Source: Watersipora subatra (Eukaryota; Bryozoa; Gymnolaemata; Cheilostomatida; Watersiporidae). Taken from it: 64,000 bases of DNA. This document shows, one piece after another, positions 35,570 to 47,993 of the stretch (the stretch's first letter is position 1; each line of letters starts with the position of its first letter). The DNA lies in the NCBI RefSeq assembly GCF_963576615.1, contig NC_088709.1, forward strand, positions 23,018,243 through 23,082,242, read 5' to 3'. The notes beneath the pieces are model-generated. The model searched no databases and had not been told where the DNA came from. It saw nothing but the letters and a program-made list of their open reading frames with translations. A program made the translations under genes and the position numbers.

Positions 35570-35920
35570 TTCGAGTAAAGTATGTATTACTATGATTGAT
35601 TGATTTATTGATTGATTTGAGTAGGGTATGTATGACTTTGATGGATTGATTTGCGTAAGGTATGTATTACTATGATTGATTGATTGATTGATTTGAGTAG
35701 GGTATGTATTACTATGATTGATTGGTTGATTGATTTATCGAATGATTTGAGTAGGTTATGTATTACTATGGATGATTGATAGATTTGAGTAGGGTATGTA
35801 TTACTATGATTGATTGATTGATTTGAGTAGGGTATGTATTACTATGGATGATTGATAGATTTGAGTAGGGTATGTATTACTATGATTGATTGATTGATTG
35901 ATTTGAGTAGGGTATGTATT
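35570..35920. repeat. ~40-bp minisatellite with ATTG runs
   Basis: About seven copies of GATTTGAGTAGGGTATGTAT then TACTATGATTGATTGATT. Intergenic. Confidence 0.9.
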
Positions 35921-36369
35921 CTGAAGAGTGTTTTTGAGGAGAATGTTCTTTGAAAGTACTTAATAGTGAGGCCTGTTGGTACAGATGTTGGTAACAAAAC
36001 TAAAACTTTTTCTATCATTTGTTGCACTGCTTAATCAGAAAGGTTGTTATCTTGTGTTTAGTACCAAATATCAATACAGTACCACAAATATGTCGTGACA
36101 ACCAGAAAATGGCATCAAATGGTTTTGAATATAAAGAACTAAAAAGCTTTGTTGGGCATTGTGCAACCAAAACACCCGTACTAGATATAAGAGCTTTATT
36201 TTACATTGCAAAACAACGATTTCTATGCACTACAAATGACTCAATGGGTGCAAATAAAATCTTAGTTTTCCCATAACATTTGAAGAGTTCTACCACATCC
36301 GTATTTGTGTCACAGATCTTATTGCTAACAACAACTCACACTAACAATAGCTTGTATAAATTAAAATGC

Positions 36370-37065
36370 AATATTTTAAAAATGTATTATGATACAATGT
36401 TCATAATATATTATATTATTTATAATATAATGTTCATTGTATTATAATATATATACATTTTGTACTAGCTCTAAGCCTGGTGATGTCCAGGATTCTTTCC
36501 ATGATCAATCAGATAGCCCACAGGTAGGTGTTTAAGAGGCTGGGTCTCAGGTACTAGATATGGGGTTTTAAACCAAGTATTTACAATGGTCTGTGTGGAA
36601 GACATGAAGCATATGAGTTGGACTTTTGATAAAATCAGTCAAAAAATGTGGAAATGCTTAGCGTTTACATAGACTAACACATGCAATGGTAATGAAGGTT
36701 TTATTAATATAGATATATTATATAATATCATTTATAATTATATTATATGTTGCATTAAAATATATATACTATACACCATGTATATTATAATGTGTATACT
36801 ATATACAATATATGTATATTATATTGTAATATTATAATATGAATGTCATAATATATATTATGATATATTATAAGTATAGTTTGATTCTATAAGTATAACT
36901 ATAATATATGTTGTGATATATATTATTATACATATATAATATATTTATATAATATGTATTAGAATATATGTAGGCCTATTAAAATAGATATCATAATATA
37001 ATTTATAATATATTTATTGTAGTACACATGTATACTATAATATGTACTACAATATATATTCCAAT
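36370..37065. repeat. AT-rich low-complexity DNA
   Basis: Dense TATAATATAT runs with a second copy of the 34050 repeat at 36605–36725. No gene found from 35100 to 38890. Confidence 0.8.
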
Positions 37066-38891
37066 CCAGTTTTCCACCAAACACCGACATGGGTATTTTT
37101 CTATTTCTCAAAAACAGCAAAATTCAACTAGACAAGACAAGAAAACTCCCAATATTGATATTTACTCTTAGTCCTTTGTTAACCCTCATCCATACCTCCA
37201 TTCACATCGTGATGCAATTCAGAGTAAAGATAAAGCTGATTAACTCAAGCTTGCCCATACAAACCACGTCTAAGAGTATGTTATGACACGAGCTGTATTT
37301 TCCCACACTGTGTATCAGGTGCAAGATATTCTACATCACCGCTATAGCATCAAACACCCAGGTGGCCTGAATGCCCTATTGTCGGTCCCTTTTATCCCTA
37401 CTTGTCCCTTTCTTCATCACTACTTGGAGTTAATTGCAAATATCAGTTTGGAAAATTCCCATAGTTGTATTTAAGTTTAGATTAGAAACTGTTTAATATT
37501 GTACATTGTGGTCATCTACCAGAAAAATAATGGTATTACAGAACAGAGTAAATGTACTACATATTTTCAAATGGTGAATTTTCATCTCTGCTAGTATTAA
37601 CATTTTTTAATCAGCAAAGTTCAGGCAAGGTCATCAACTGAAATTTGCTATAAAATTATTAAAGATTTGTTAAAAAATAATCCATTTTTTAGCGTTTTCA
37701 AGATATCTACAAACATTACTTTTACAGTTCATTGTTACAGCTTACAAAACAAAATTGGTTGGTTTACATACGCTCCTAGTATAAAGGAATAGCTATTCAG
37801 TCAGTAGGATTCTAGTGAGTAATGTTTACATATCATTTCGAGATTTTTCAAAATGTTTTTGCGCGATGTTTAAATCGGTGAGTGGTAGCGTTGGCACGAA
37901 GGTATTTTATCATTACATCTATTCTTTATAGGATGTTCGATTTCATTGCGAGCAGTGTTGAAGAACAGCTGGCAATATTTTTATAGTTATAAATATAACG
38001 ATGGTAATTCTTTGTCATCTCATTCTAGCTATCATTAGTATAAACAAGTATCTTGTTTTACTGCAAAATATTGGAATTCTTTAAAAATTGAAATTCTGTA
38101 AAAAGTGGAATTTTCTAAAAATTGGAATTCTGTAAAAATCAGCCATGCCCAAAACTATTTGCAGCAACTAAAAGAATCATAGAAAACCTCATTCTTCTGT
38201 TAGCTGATTCATAGGTGACTCGCTTCAAGGTGACGATAATAAAAAGTTTATCTTGAAGGACTTAAAATGTGTGAGTTTTTTAGTGCAACTGCTTTTAATA
38301 AGTATATGTTTAGTTTATCAAATAGCCTACGGTTCAGCGCTTGAGAGAGCGCTAGAGCCTATGGTTCAGCGCTTGAGTTCAATATTTAAAGAAAAAAGGC
38401 TATGAAAAGTGCTTATTTTAAAATTCTCACATTGCTCAAGTGTTGCATGCAGTACTATATAATTATTAATCAACTGCAATTTACAGTATTTAGGTTTTCC
38501 AGGCCAGTGTTAATACAGTTTGTTTTTGTTTGAGGTCAGTCCCAGTATATCTAGAAGTGTTCAGTCCGGGTGCGATGCTAATGAAATTAACAAATTCACT
38601 ATTTTTAATTTGACATTCCCTTTGATAGTTTTCTAAGGAGTGACATTGAATGCGACTGCTGACACAAAATTGGACATAAACCACAAGGAAGCAACGTAAA
38701 ATATGATATGATATGGTTAAAATGATGAGGAATAGTTTTAACCACGGCAGATTTTATGAGAAAGAAATAAAATAAGATTGAAGTAAATTTTATTAAGTGA
38801 AATAATTAAAAAAAAAGAATTACATATATGTAATATAGATATTATATTATATATATTATGTATAATATATATATATATATATATATACATA

Positions 38892-38935
38892 GATTGCTGC
38901 TACAGATATATATATATATATCTGTAGCAGCAATC
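38892..38935. repeat. 44-bp perfect palindrome
   Basis: GATTGCTGCTACAG at the left, its complement at the right and a TA run in the centre, with no mismatch. It abuts the ~340-bp repeat at 38950. Confidence 0.95.
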
Positions 38936-38949
38936 GTTCACTCGTGTTC

Positions 38950-39295
38950 TTCAATAAAAGTAAAATTATTTTCAAGAACTGAATATTAAAATAAAATGAT
39001 CGACAACATTCTTTGTCTGCAATAGTAGTATCATCCCTGTCGAAATGAGTGAAAAGTCACAGGTAATTACAGCCATTCGCAGAGATTGGTATAAAAATGG
39101 CATGTTCAATGTTGTCTATCTCCCTTTTGAACACTAACGAGGTAGCAATATATCTTCAACTCATTTGCACCCTGTTGTATATAATGCTGAGCTCTACTGG
39201 ATCAATTTTAAAAAATGGCAAATCTCTATCAGCTCCTTTATGGTATGTTACAGAATAACCGGCAGCAGGTATGACAAAAAGGCAGCCGTAATATG
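38950..39295 (+). repeat. ~340-bp interspersed repeat, copy 2
   Basis: Partner of 16330–16670, same orientation, with conserved minus-strand reading [11 protein letters not shown]. The flanking 39300–41100 shows no recognisable gene. Confidence 0.8.
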
Positions 39296-41108
39296 TTTGA
39301 TATAAATTTCTTTATTTTATTTGCTGCGCTGTCTAGGCGAATCTAATTTGTTTTTTTTTGTATTCAAAGCTGTTTGTTGTACCAGTTCACCTTTCCTGAA
39401 CTCATCGTTATACGCTGTCTGATATGGGAATTGTGGGCGGGGTACATAAGCCTTCATGAAAAAGACTTTTACAGATCTGTAACGGCAGGTCTGCGTTATC
39501 AACGTAGATCATTCTTAGCTCGATTGCCCTCTCGGGTCTTAGCAACTCTCCCTCCACCATTTACAGTTGTTGTTCGGTAACCAAATCTTCAGCCTCGCGC
39601 CTCCAATAACAATTAGAACTTGAGTTATAGAAACTTTTTTCTTGAATACGCGTGAGAACAATTTAAAAAAATCTCAAGTTTTAATCAATTATCTTTTATC
39701 AAAGCTCAACCATTCTTTTGTGCGTCGTCGGTATTGTGATGTTCACGGCAAATGAAGTGGCTTGCAGGTGCTCGAGTTGTGGTGTATAAATGGTCGTGCA
39801 ATAGAGAGACAGGAAGCATTTTGCTCTCATATCTTGGATAATAAAGACTCGAGTACTTAAGGTATGGAGGCAATTATCTATCGCTGCGATTACTATAATT
39901 ATAATTAAGCAAATATATTAACAGTCAATTTATATTATCAATTATATATGATATAAATATATATTAATTGAGCACTAATGGTAATGAATGACTTTCAACT
40001 TTATCAGCTGATATATTCTACTGTCTGGTCGAACTATTGTCTAGCGAAACTCATAAGCAGAGCTGACTTGAAGTAGAACGATTTTCATTTCTTCAAATTT
40101 GTATTCGAATATTTGGGAGCTAACTGCATTACGTAAAGCTTACTCATCATGTGCTATGCAAGTTTTAGAGAGTTTAATCTATGTTATTATTGGCTGCTGT
40201 CCATCCGTCTGTTCACTTTTTCTCTCATAAAGCACAAATAATAATAAAAATAATACTTACTATTATTATTGACCCAAATATTCTGCGGCTTTAAAATGTG
40301 TCCGTCTAATAAGGTGAATGCTAAGCATTCGTGACTCGTGTTGGCCAACATTACAGTTGTCTCCTTAATTGCATGCACAGAATTTTATGATTGCGTGAAA
40401 GTTGGCACATTTGAAACAACTGCTATTGTAACACAAAATAAAAGGCTTTGACTGCACTTCATCATTTTTGGGGATTTAGCATTCATTTAAAAGTCACCTT
40501 TTATTAATGATGCTCATAAACAAATCTCAAATGAAGTTGATTTCTTATTGAAAGAATTACAATGGAAATTGTAATTTGTTCAGTGATGATCACCCATTTG
40601 AATGAATTAAGTAAACATAAATATGTTTCATTTGTTAATTGTGAAGGCAGTATATTATATATTATAACACCGTGTTGTTGTTTTAAAATGATTTGTATTC
40701 TGAACCATTTCAATGCGCTTCACTTCATCATGTTTATAATCAAAGTAACTGACAGTTTTCTGTAATTAAATTGGGTTCATCTGCAGCTTTCTTTGTTGGT
40801 CTAGGAAGTATAACAGAAAATGTTACATTTTACTTTTTTTCACTGTATTTTTACGTGAAAATAGTATATTTTTATACATTACCATTATATCCTAGCTAAA
40901 ATTGTTTGAGTATCCAAACTTCGAAATCAAACGTTTTCTGTAACTGCAGATTAGTGTAAAGTTGGAGCATGAAATAGTGACTTTATTCCTGATTTCTCGC
41001 TATTTCTTTCAAGTTGTGTGGCTACTAGTTTTATAATGTTTGAAAAGCTTTTGGAGAGCTGGAAATCACTACGACAGCGATTGCTGGCAGCACCCGCTCA
41101 TCTGCGTC

Positions 41109-41333
41109 ATGACCTTGATGAATGAGTACAGGGGAGAATTTCCTCCAAGTGCAAGCTCTCCTGTTAAACCTCAACAGACAGATCTGGGATCCCACCAAGC
41201 AAACCTCTCAACCAATCGAAATAGTTCAAGCTATCAACTAGCGAATCAGCCGATAACAAATACAGCAATGGTGAACGCGTCACTCAATGACCAATATAAC
41301 GGTGGCATGGACTATCACAGCCCACCTTATAAG
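41109..41333 (+). CDS. ro: ro exon 1
   Basis: 75 codons, [17 protein letters not shown] onward, ending MDYHSPPYK before gtaaaa. No domain. Confidence 0.65.
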
Positions 41334-44300
41334 GTAAAAATACAGCAATAGCATGATGTCTGTAACTTTACATATTTGGTTTTGGAAATCAAGCAATATA
41401 GATAGATAGAAAGATAGATAAATAGATAGGTCTAGAGATAAATATGAACTTTATTATCTCTGATCAATGCCATTCAAAGCAAATTAGACCATGTGACAAA
41501 AATAGTGAATAGTAAAGTAAAATCATGAGCACTGGAAGAAAAAATAACAAAACAAAAATTGCGTTATGCATTTTACCAAGCCAACCGGGCAGAGCAGTGT
41601 AGGAGACAAATTCTACCATGGTTTCGTCTGTACATAATATTTTCTGATTGCACAAACTAAACATTTACAGCTGAGAAAAAAAGCTGATGTATACATTTTT
41701 TATCGCTGAATCAGGCAAACACGCATTCCAATGGCTGCTTTTTAAAGAGCTCAATAGCTGAAGATTTGGGTGGCATAGACCAGACTTTAATAGCTCACAA
41801 TTGAGGTGTTTCAATGACATCAAGCAACTAGCATGTGTAGATGACAGCTAGCAACTGATATGCTTGAATGACAGTTAACAACTAGCGTGCTTTGATGACA
41901 GTTGACAACTGATGTATTTAGATGACAGTGACAAGCTGGCATGTTTTGATGACAGCTAGCAACTGTCATGTCTAGACTACATCTATTACCTGATACGTTT
42001 CAAAGACAGCTAATAACTGGTGTGTCTAGATGACGGCTAGCAACTGGTGTGTCTAGATGACGGCTAGCAACTGGTGTTTCTTGGTGACAGCTAGCAACTG
42101 GTGTGCCTAGATGACAGCTAGCAACTGGTGTATCTAGATGACAGCTAGCAACTGGTGTGTTTATAGAGGACAGCTAGCAACTGGTGTGTCTAGATGACGG
42201 CTAGCAACTGGTGTGTCTAGATGACAGCTAGCAACTGGCGTTTCTAGATGACAGCTAGCAACTGGTGTGTCTAGATGACAGCTAGCAACTGGTGTGTCTA
42301 GATGACAGCTAGCAACTGGTGTGTCTAGATGACAGCTAGCAACTGGTGTGTCTAGATGACAGCTAGCAACAGGTGTGTTTATATGACAGCTATTGAAAGT
42401 TATTCAGAAGAATGCCATGCTCGTGCAAGTCGTATTCTTTGGGATTTTAGTTTCCAGTGGCACCGGCTGACCATTCGACTTTCTACAGCAGACAAGTCAG
42501 CAATGGTGCTGTTTCAGCATTTGCTAATACCTACCAATCTGTTGCCATGGGACCTCTTCATGACAGCCACCTTTCTCCAGTCACTGGTAAGTATATAATA
42601 GCAACTGGTAGAATCTAACATTGAGAACAAGTGAATAGCAGTTAACAGTCTATTATTATATATATATATTATATATATATATTATTATATATATAGTTAT
42701 CTGTCTTAGTTATTTAAACGTTTATTGTAAACTTTGATAAAACATTTAATAAGAACTGTCTAGTTTCTACTTTATAAAGAAAAATGGTCAGTACATATGT
42801 AATGAATTATTTCACTGCAGAGAATACATTCACGCATTCTCTTGTATCTTACTGTATGTATGAAACATAACTATGCCAAATGTTAGTCAGAAACACGTGT
42901 ATTATTAGAACATTTGGATAACTAGAGAGATCAGAGTTGTCACGAAAACAGCCATCTCCAGTCATATGAACTCAGGAGCAAGTTGCTCTTGAGTACAATA
43001 TGCTTCCTAACTTGTGGCCTTTTGTTCTAAAATTGTCAAAAACTAGAATGCATAAATTTTAGGCCAGTTTTCAAAAACTAGAATGCATAAATTTCAGGTC
43101 AGTTCTCTGTTAAAAAAAGAAATGCATTGGTAGAGCTGTTAGTCATTAGATCCAAACTAAAAACATTTGGTCAGCTGCATTAGTCCTGGTCCACAGGCTT
43201 GAAAACCTATAAAAGGAAATAAGCAATGCTGATACTGGTTCAAATATCGAACGACTAAAAGTTGTAAATAAAAAAGGAAATAGTTCTCCACCATAAAACT
43301 TATAAAACTTTTTTATCGGCTCCGCAGAGTTCTGATGTACACCTTTTCGTGCTATATGACACGAACTATATGACACTTGCTATATGACACGTGCTGTGCG
43401 ACACGTGCTATGTCTCAGTTGAAGCTGATAGCCAACATGCGAAACATTTGGCGATAAATAGATAACATCTTTACCTAATTCAGAAGTTGTAATGTGCTTT
43501 TTCCTATACCTAATACTATATCTCATGTTATGATTATATTCTGCGAGCATTCTGCTGTACAGCATTAGATTCAAATGGTTTTTATTTAAACAGAGTACAA
43601 TGCTGACCCGATTCATAATAATCTACCAACAACAAATGCAATTGTACCATACCACGCTTCATCGGCCAATCACAGCATAGCGGCAGCTACACCGAATCCA
43701 CTATATTATACCAGTGGGAGCAACTATGTGTCACAAAGTGCCCTTGAACCTTTGGCATCTCTTCGTAAGTGCACTTTTAACGTAGAGGTCAATGAGTCGT
43801 CGATCTATATTAATAAATTCAACCTTGTCAATGTGTCTGTCTGTTAGTCTGTGTAAACAATTTTCTAACACGTTTCCACATTTTATTGTTTTGTCCAAAC
43901 TTCAGGTCACCAAAAATATTTGGTTGCAAAATTCTATCTGGTTCATGAGAGCCAACATTTTAATCACCTACTTGCCGGCTATCAGATCGAAAATGAAAGA
44001 ATTCTCAGGCATCACAGAGCTTACTGCTAGTGAATTTTAGGTGACTGGAGAATGTATGTAAATACAGGAAACTTGAAGTAGCTGAAAAAAAAGAAACAAG
44101 TTTTGGAAATATCGTGATCTGTCGGCTTACTGCTATTTAATATTTAAAAAAGTATTGAAAAAATTAGATGTATCCTGTGTTGATAACATATATATGATTA
44201 TTATAATGTTGTACATATATATAATAAATTATTTTATTTTATAAAATATTTTATTACATATACGTAAATTTATTATTTATCACTGCATCAATAATTAGGT

Positions 44301-47300
44301 ACTCTTTGCATATTATAAAGGAGTGAAACCAACATCAGCCACATTTCTTTAGACCTGGTCTTGCAACTTTTGCTAGTTTTTCTAAAAAAAATCTCTGCAA
44401 GCCAAACCATTTTAATTTTGAATTTTCTGGCATGTTTTCACGCGTAATGCTAGTTCAATATAGTGTTAAGCGTGAAGCCATGAAAAATTGGCAAGTGTAA
44501 TATGTATATGTGCAAAATCAAAGTATGTAGACTTAAAATCAGATTTGTGTCAATTTACGTTATAAATCTTTTTACATTTGTCAGCCACTGTCAGTATACA
44601 GAAAGGGTTCGAAATAATAATCAATTTTAGTTTGGATATACCTACTCTTTTTTGTAGACAATTTTTGCAGCGTTTTTGTATTTTTGTACGAAATTGTTTA
44701 TTTAATTTTCCTATATAAAAACATAGTAAAATAATATTAATATAATATATATAGTAATATAATATTATATAGTAAAAATAATACTGAACATGTTTTTGAA
44801 TTATTATTTGAATTACAATTTAATGATGTAGAATTGTCTTACGTGAAAGATCAACTTTCTTTTTTATCGACCTTTTATTATCATATTTAAAGTATTTATT
44901 AAATTTATGTAAAGTAAACTGATTTTCTGTACTCTATCAGTTCAAAAAAAGAAGCAAAGAAGAGAAAACACAAGTCGCCGACAACGTACGACGTTCTCTA
45001 GTGAACAGACATTGAGCTTAGAAATAGAATATGGGCGAACAGAATATATCACAAGAGCACGAAGGTAGGTCGACCTTCATCCTTGAAATCCTTGATTAAT
45101 GTTCCTGCTTAGTTCTTGTGTAGTAATGACGATGCCTTTGGCTGACAAAGTATAAAATATTAATGTTATTTGTTACTTGCTGACACCCTGTAACCAAGTT
45201 TACAAAAAATCCACTGTTTATTGAACAGCAAAAAGATAGGTTGTGAATTTTTTGAAGTTTTCTAAATGTATAGTTTTATATTATCACTATTCAGTTTTGA
45301 ATGTTAAAAGAATTTTATAAAATTTTCTAATCAACTCCCACATTTTGACAACAAATAAAGTACCTTGGTATGAAATACTATTAAGCTCATCGACACATTT
45401 GACCAAAACAAGCTGGCTTGTATTTTCTGCAGCCTGAAAAGTCACACGTATATAATTATACACATATTTATTGAGTTCTTCATTCAAGTATATAAAAACA
45501 AGTTTCTACAACTTTTTTACCACAAAAACCAATAAGTGGTAATAAACATAATAATCCACAAGGAAATAGGTGCTACTGTGTAACAGCTGCATAACATAGG
45601 AGCTCTATCAATAATTAGGTACTCTTCACGTATTATAAAGGAGTGGAACCAACATCAGCCACATTTCCTTAGGCCGCTTGCTAGTTTTTGTAAAAATCTC
45701 TGCAAACCAAACCATTTTATCTTTCAATTATATGGTATGTCTAAATGCATAATGATAGCTGAAGTGATAAGCGTGAAGCCATGAAAAATTGACAGGTGTA
45801 ATTTGTATATGCACAATTTATTCCATAGTCTAACTAATTGGACAATGTAGTGTATTGGATAAATACCTGTCATAGTTAACATTCTCAAACACATTAATAT
45901 GAGTTTATCTAACAGACATCTTGAGATGAATGACTCATCAAGTTAACATAAAAAAACGCTTGTCTTATCAGAGTAACTAGATGGTTGACAACATACAAAA
46001 TACAGAAAATATATTATGTATGGTTTTTTGTTTCTAATAGAATTTTTCTTTCTCGACACTCAATTTTATTGCATATTTAGTACAACAATAACTGCCGCTA
46101 TTCTTTTGTAGATTTGAATTAGCTGACATGCTTCGTTTAACAGAAACACAAATAAAAATATGGTTTCAAAACAGACGAGCGAAAGACAAACGTTTAGAAA
46201 AGTCACACGCGGATGCTCAGCCCAGGTACGAGTGAACAAACTTGAAATACTGAATATTAAAAAGTTTCATCACTATTAAAGGAAATTGAGCTGAAATAGT
46301 GCCTGACAAGTTTCAGGAATACCGAAAATCTAAACTGGCAAAATTAATAAAATTCTGTTTATGACTAAATAGCATTTTCAAGATTAACAACCCTGTCATA
46401 GCCTAATGCCAAGGTTTGAGGGCAGTTAGTTACTAAGTTTATTATTTGATATAAATCATGTAATTCCACAGTTGACAACTGTTACAGGTGAAATTCTTGC
46501 CCCTCACTTTTTAGTCCTTACCATATCGCTATGCAAGACCAGAGTCTATACAGTTGAATTTTTGTTACTTATTAATGATTGGTTAATGCTTGGCGTTACA
46601 CGAGTAACAAAAAGTTTTTTGCACAGAAAATCAATATTTTTTTATAATTGAACTTTTAAATGAATTTATTAGTTTATTTCTGTGTACTGTTTATTTTTGT
46701 GTACTATTTATTTCTGTGTAGTTCGTACTGTACCAGCTGCATTGCTTATTATTGCTCTATAATGATTGCAATAGTCTTGCTGCTCATGTGAGTTTAAGGA
46801 TTTTTCTTCACATATAGGCACATAATGCTAGGTGAAGGGTTAAGCATGAACCCATGAAAGGCAGGTGTAATATTTATTTGTACAATTTATTCCACAGTAT
46901 AGCCAGTTGGACAGTGTAGTGTATTGGATGTGCCTGTTTGCAAAACTGGAGGTTTGAGTTCAAATCCAGAGCAAAGTGGGTTTTTCCAAAGCTATCGCTA
47001 TAAATGCATAGACAGAATATAGACAAACACTGAGATTTATACCTCTAGATTGAACAAAAGCTTATTAGCTGTTTTTTAATTTTGGGATTCTGTGTGCAAT
47101 AAAATTTACACTGTCAATAGGAAGTTTTCATACAGTAAGTGGAATACATTAGTAATGTGTAGTGATAATGCAAAAGCTTTGTACAATGATCAACACAACA
47201 AATAAGAATTAATTTTACTCCTAAAAATTTTTATTTATTTTTTGTAGAAGACCTAGCTCAAATCCACACGCCGTTACAAGCACTCTCACTGCATATAGTC

Positions 47301-47404
47301 GAACAGTAACGGATACCATGAACTTTGTACACTCAAATGCATTCAATAACCCTATATCAATGACGGCCAACATAGGAACCCAACTACAATTAACACTTAA
47401 TTGA
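41109..47404 (+). CDS. ro: Homeobox transcription factor, rough (ro) family, 6 coding exons
   Basis: Nuclear DNA-binding regulator of the ANTP class. Exons: 41109–41333, 42451–42586, 43594–43764, 44941–45064, 46112–46225, 47248–47404. Phases close to 308 residues. The homeodomain is split between exons 4 and 5: [67 protein letters not shown] and RRFELA are signatures of Rough. Gln50, Asn51 and Arg53 are intact; an intron in phase 2 splits codon 31. The N-terminal half is rich in Ser, Asn, Ala, Tyr and Pro with no hexapeptide. The start ATG (41109, or 41118) is the first in frame after a stop at 41034, but a 5' exon cannot be excluded. Orthology is from memory of the family. Confidence 0.82.
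41395..41440. repeat. GATA microsatellite (ro intron 1)
   Basis: Imperfect (GATA)n run. Confidence 0.85.
41815..42385 (+). repeat. 27-bp minisatellite (ro intron 1)
   Basis: About 20 units of GATGACAGCTAGCAACTGGT plus GTGTCTA, irregular at the left and nearly perfect at the right. The right edge is 65 bases from the exon 2 acceptor. Confidence 0.93.
42451..42586 (+). CDS. ro: ro exon 2
   Basis: Acceptor gattttag. Codes [20 protein letters not shown] and DSHLSPVT. I preferred this over the acceptor tttccag six bases later because only this phase joins both neighbours. Confidence 0.75.
43345..43412. repeat. ~15-bp tandem repeat with CACGTG words (ro intron 2)
   Basis: About four copies of CTATATGACACGTG-like units. 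Confidence 0.7.
43594..43764 (+). CDS. ro: ro exon 3
   Basis: Acceptor taaacag. Codes [16 protein letters not shown] and [16 protein letters not shown]. Donor gtaagt, phase 1. Confidence 0.8.
44285..44525 (+). repeat. Interspersed repeat family, copy A (ro intron 3)
   Basis: Shares ATCAATAATTAGGTACTCTT and TAAGCGTGAAGCCATGAAAA with copy B at 45605. Confidence 0.85.
44941..45064 (+). CDS. ro: ro exon 4: homeodomain residues 1–31
   Basis: Basic arm [18 protein letters not shown], helix 1 and most of helix 2. Donor gtaggt, phase 2. Confidence 0.92.
45605..45880 (+). repeat. Interspersed repeat family, copy B (ro intron 4)
   Basis: Longer copy that continues into CAATTTATTCCATAGTCTAA and TAGTGTATTGGAT, which are also in copy C. 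Confidence 0.85.
46112..46225 (+). CDS. ro: ro exon 5: homeodomain residues 31–60
   Basis: Acceptor ttttgtag. Contains recognition helix [14 protein letters not shown]. Confidence 0.94.
46810..46990 (+). repeat. tRNA-derived SINE-like repeat, copy C (ro intron 5)
   Basis: Shares CAATTTATTCCACAGTATAG with copy B. It has an A-box-like TAGTGTATTGG and a B-box-like GGTTTGAGTTCAAATCC, so the family appears to be tRNA-derived and Pol III-driven. Confidence 0.7.
47248..47404 (+). CDS. ro: ro exon 6: C-terminus
   Basis: Acceptor tttgtag. Codes [20 protein letters not shown] and ends QLQLTLN-stop. Confidence 0.85.
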
Positions 47405-47533
47405 ATATTGTTCTCCGTTCAGTCACCCCTGCATTTATAGCTACTATTAGTGTGCCATATTTCTAGATTGCAATCAGATGTTTCCTTTGAGATGAAGCGG
47501 CAAGTTTGTTCATTGACCAAGTTGTATTACTTC

Positions 47534-47539
47534 TTTATT
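47534..47539 (-). terminator. SERCA polyadenylation signal
   Basis: TTTATT on the plus strand, so AATAAA for SERCA, 455 bases past the stop of the short C-terminal exon. It faces the ro signal. Confidence 0.5.
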
Positions 47540-47547
47540 TTTGATAA

Positions 47548-47553
47548 AATAAA
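47548..47553 (+). terminator. ro polyadenylation signal
   Basis: AATAAA 144 bases after the ro stop codon. Confidence 0.65.
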
Positions 47554-47993
47554 CAAAAAAAGGTTAAATCCTACACGAATGTCCCAACTTAAATGTCCTG
47601 CATAAGTGGTTCAACTCAAAGCCAGCTGTTAAAACTGAACTACAATGCTAAACACTTTCGAAAAATAATTCTTAATGGAAAAGAATTTATACAGCTAATC
47701 GAAGAGCAATACTAAGAATAAAAACTCTAGTTAGAGGAATTAACGACTTGGTTTCTCTCATGCGAGTGAACCAGAAAATGTAGATAGTAACAATTGTCGT
47801 ATCCTTATAAAGTCATCTACTAATAACTGGCAAATGTTACCGATTGTCTATATGAAAGGGACTTGTCAACCATACAAAATACAGGATAATAGAGTGGGTG
47901 CTAACTCTGGTTGAAGCACCTATCTCTTGATAACTCGTCAAACTTGGGGGCCAAATATCACAGCAAATATCTAAAACTTTCCCCAAATCTTGC

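Noticed and set aside
42457..42586. Alternative reading of ro exon 2 ([13 protein letters not shown]…)
   Set aside because: It would use the acceptor six bases later and fails to join exon 3 in frame; the FPVAPADHS frame joins both sides.
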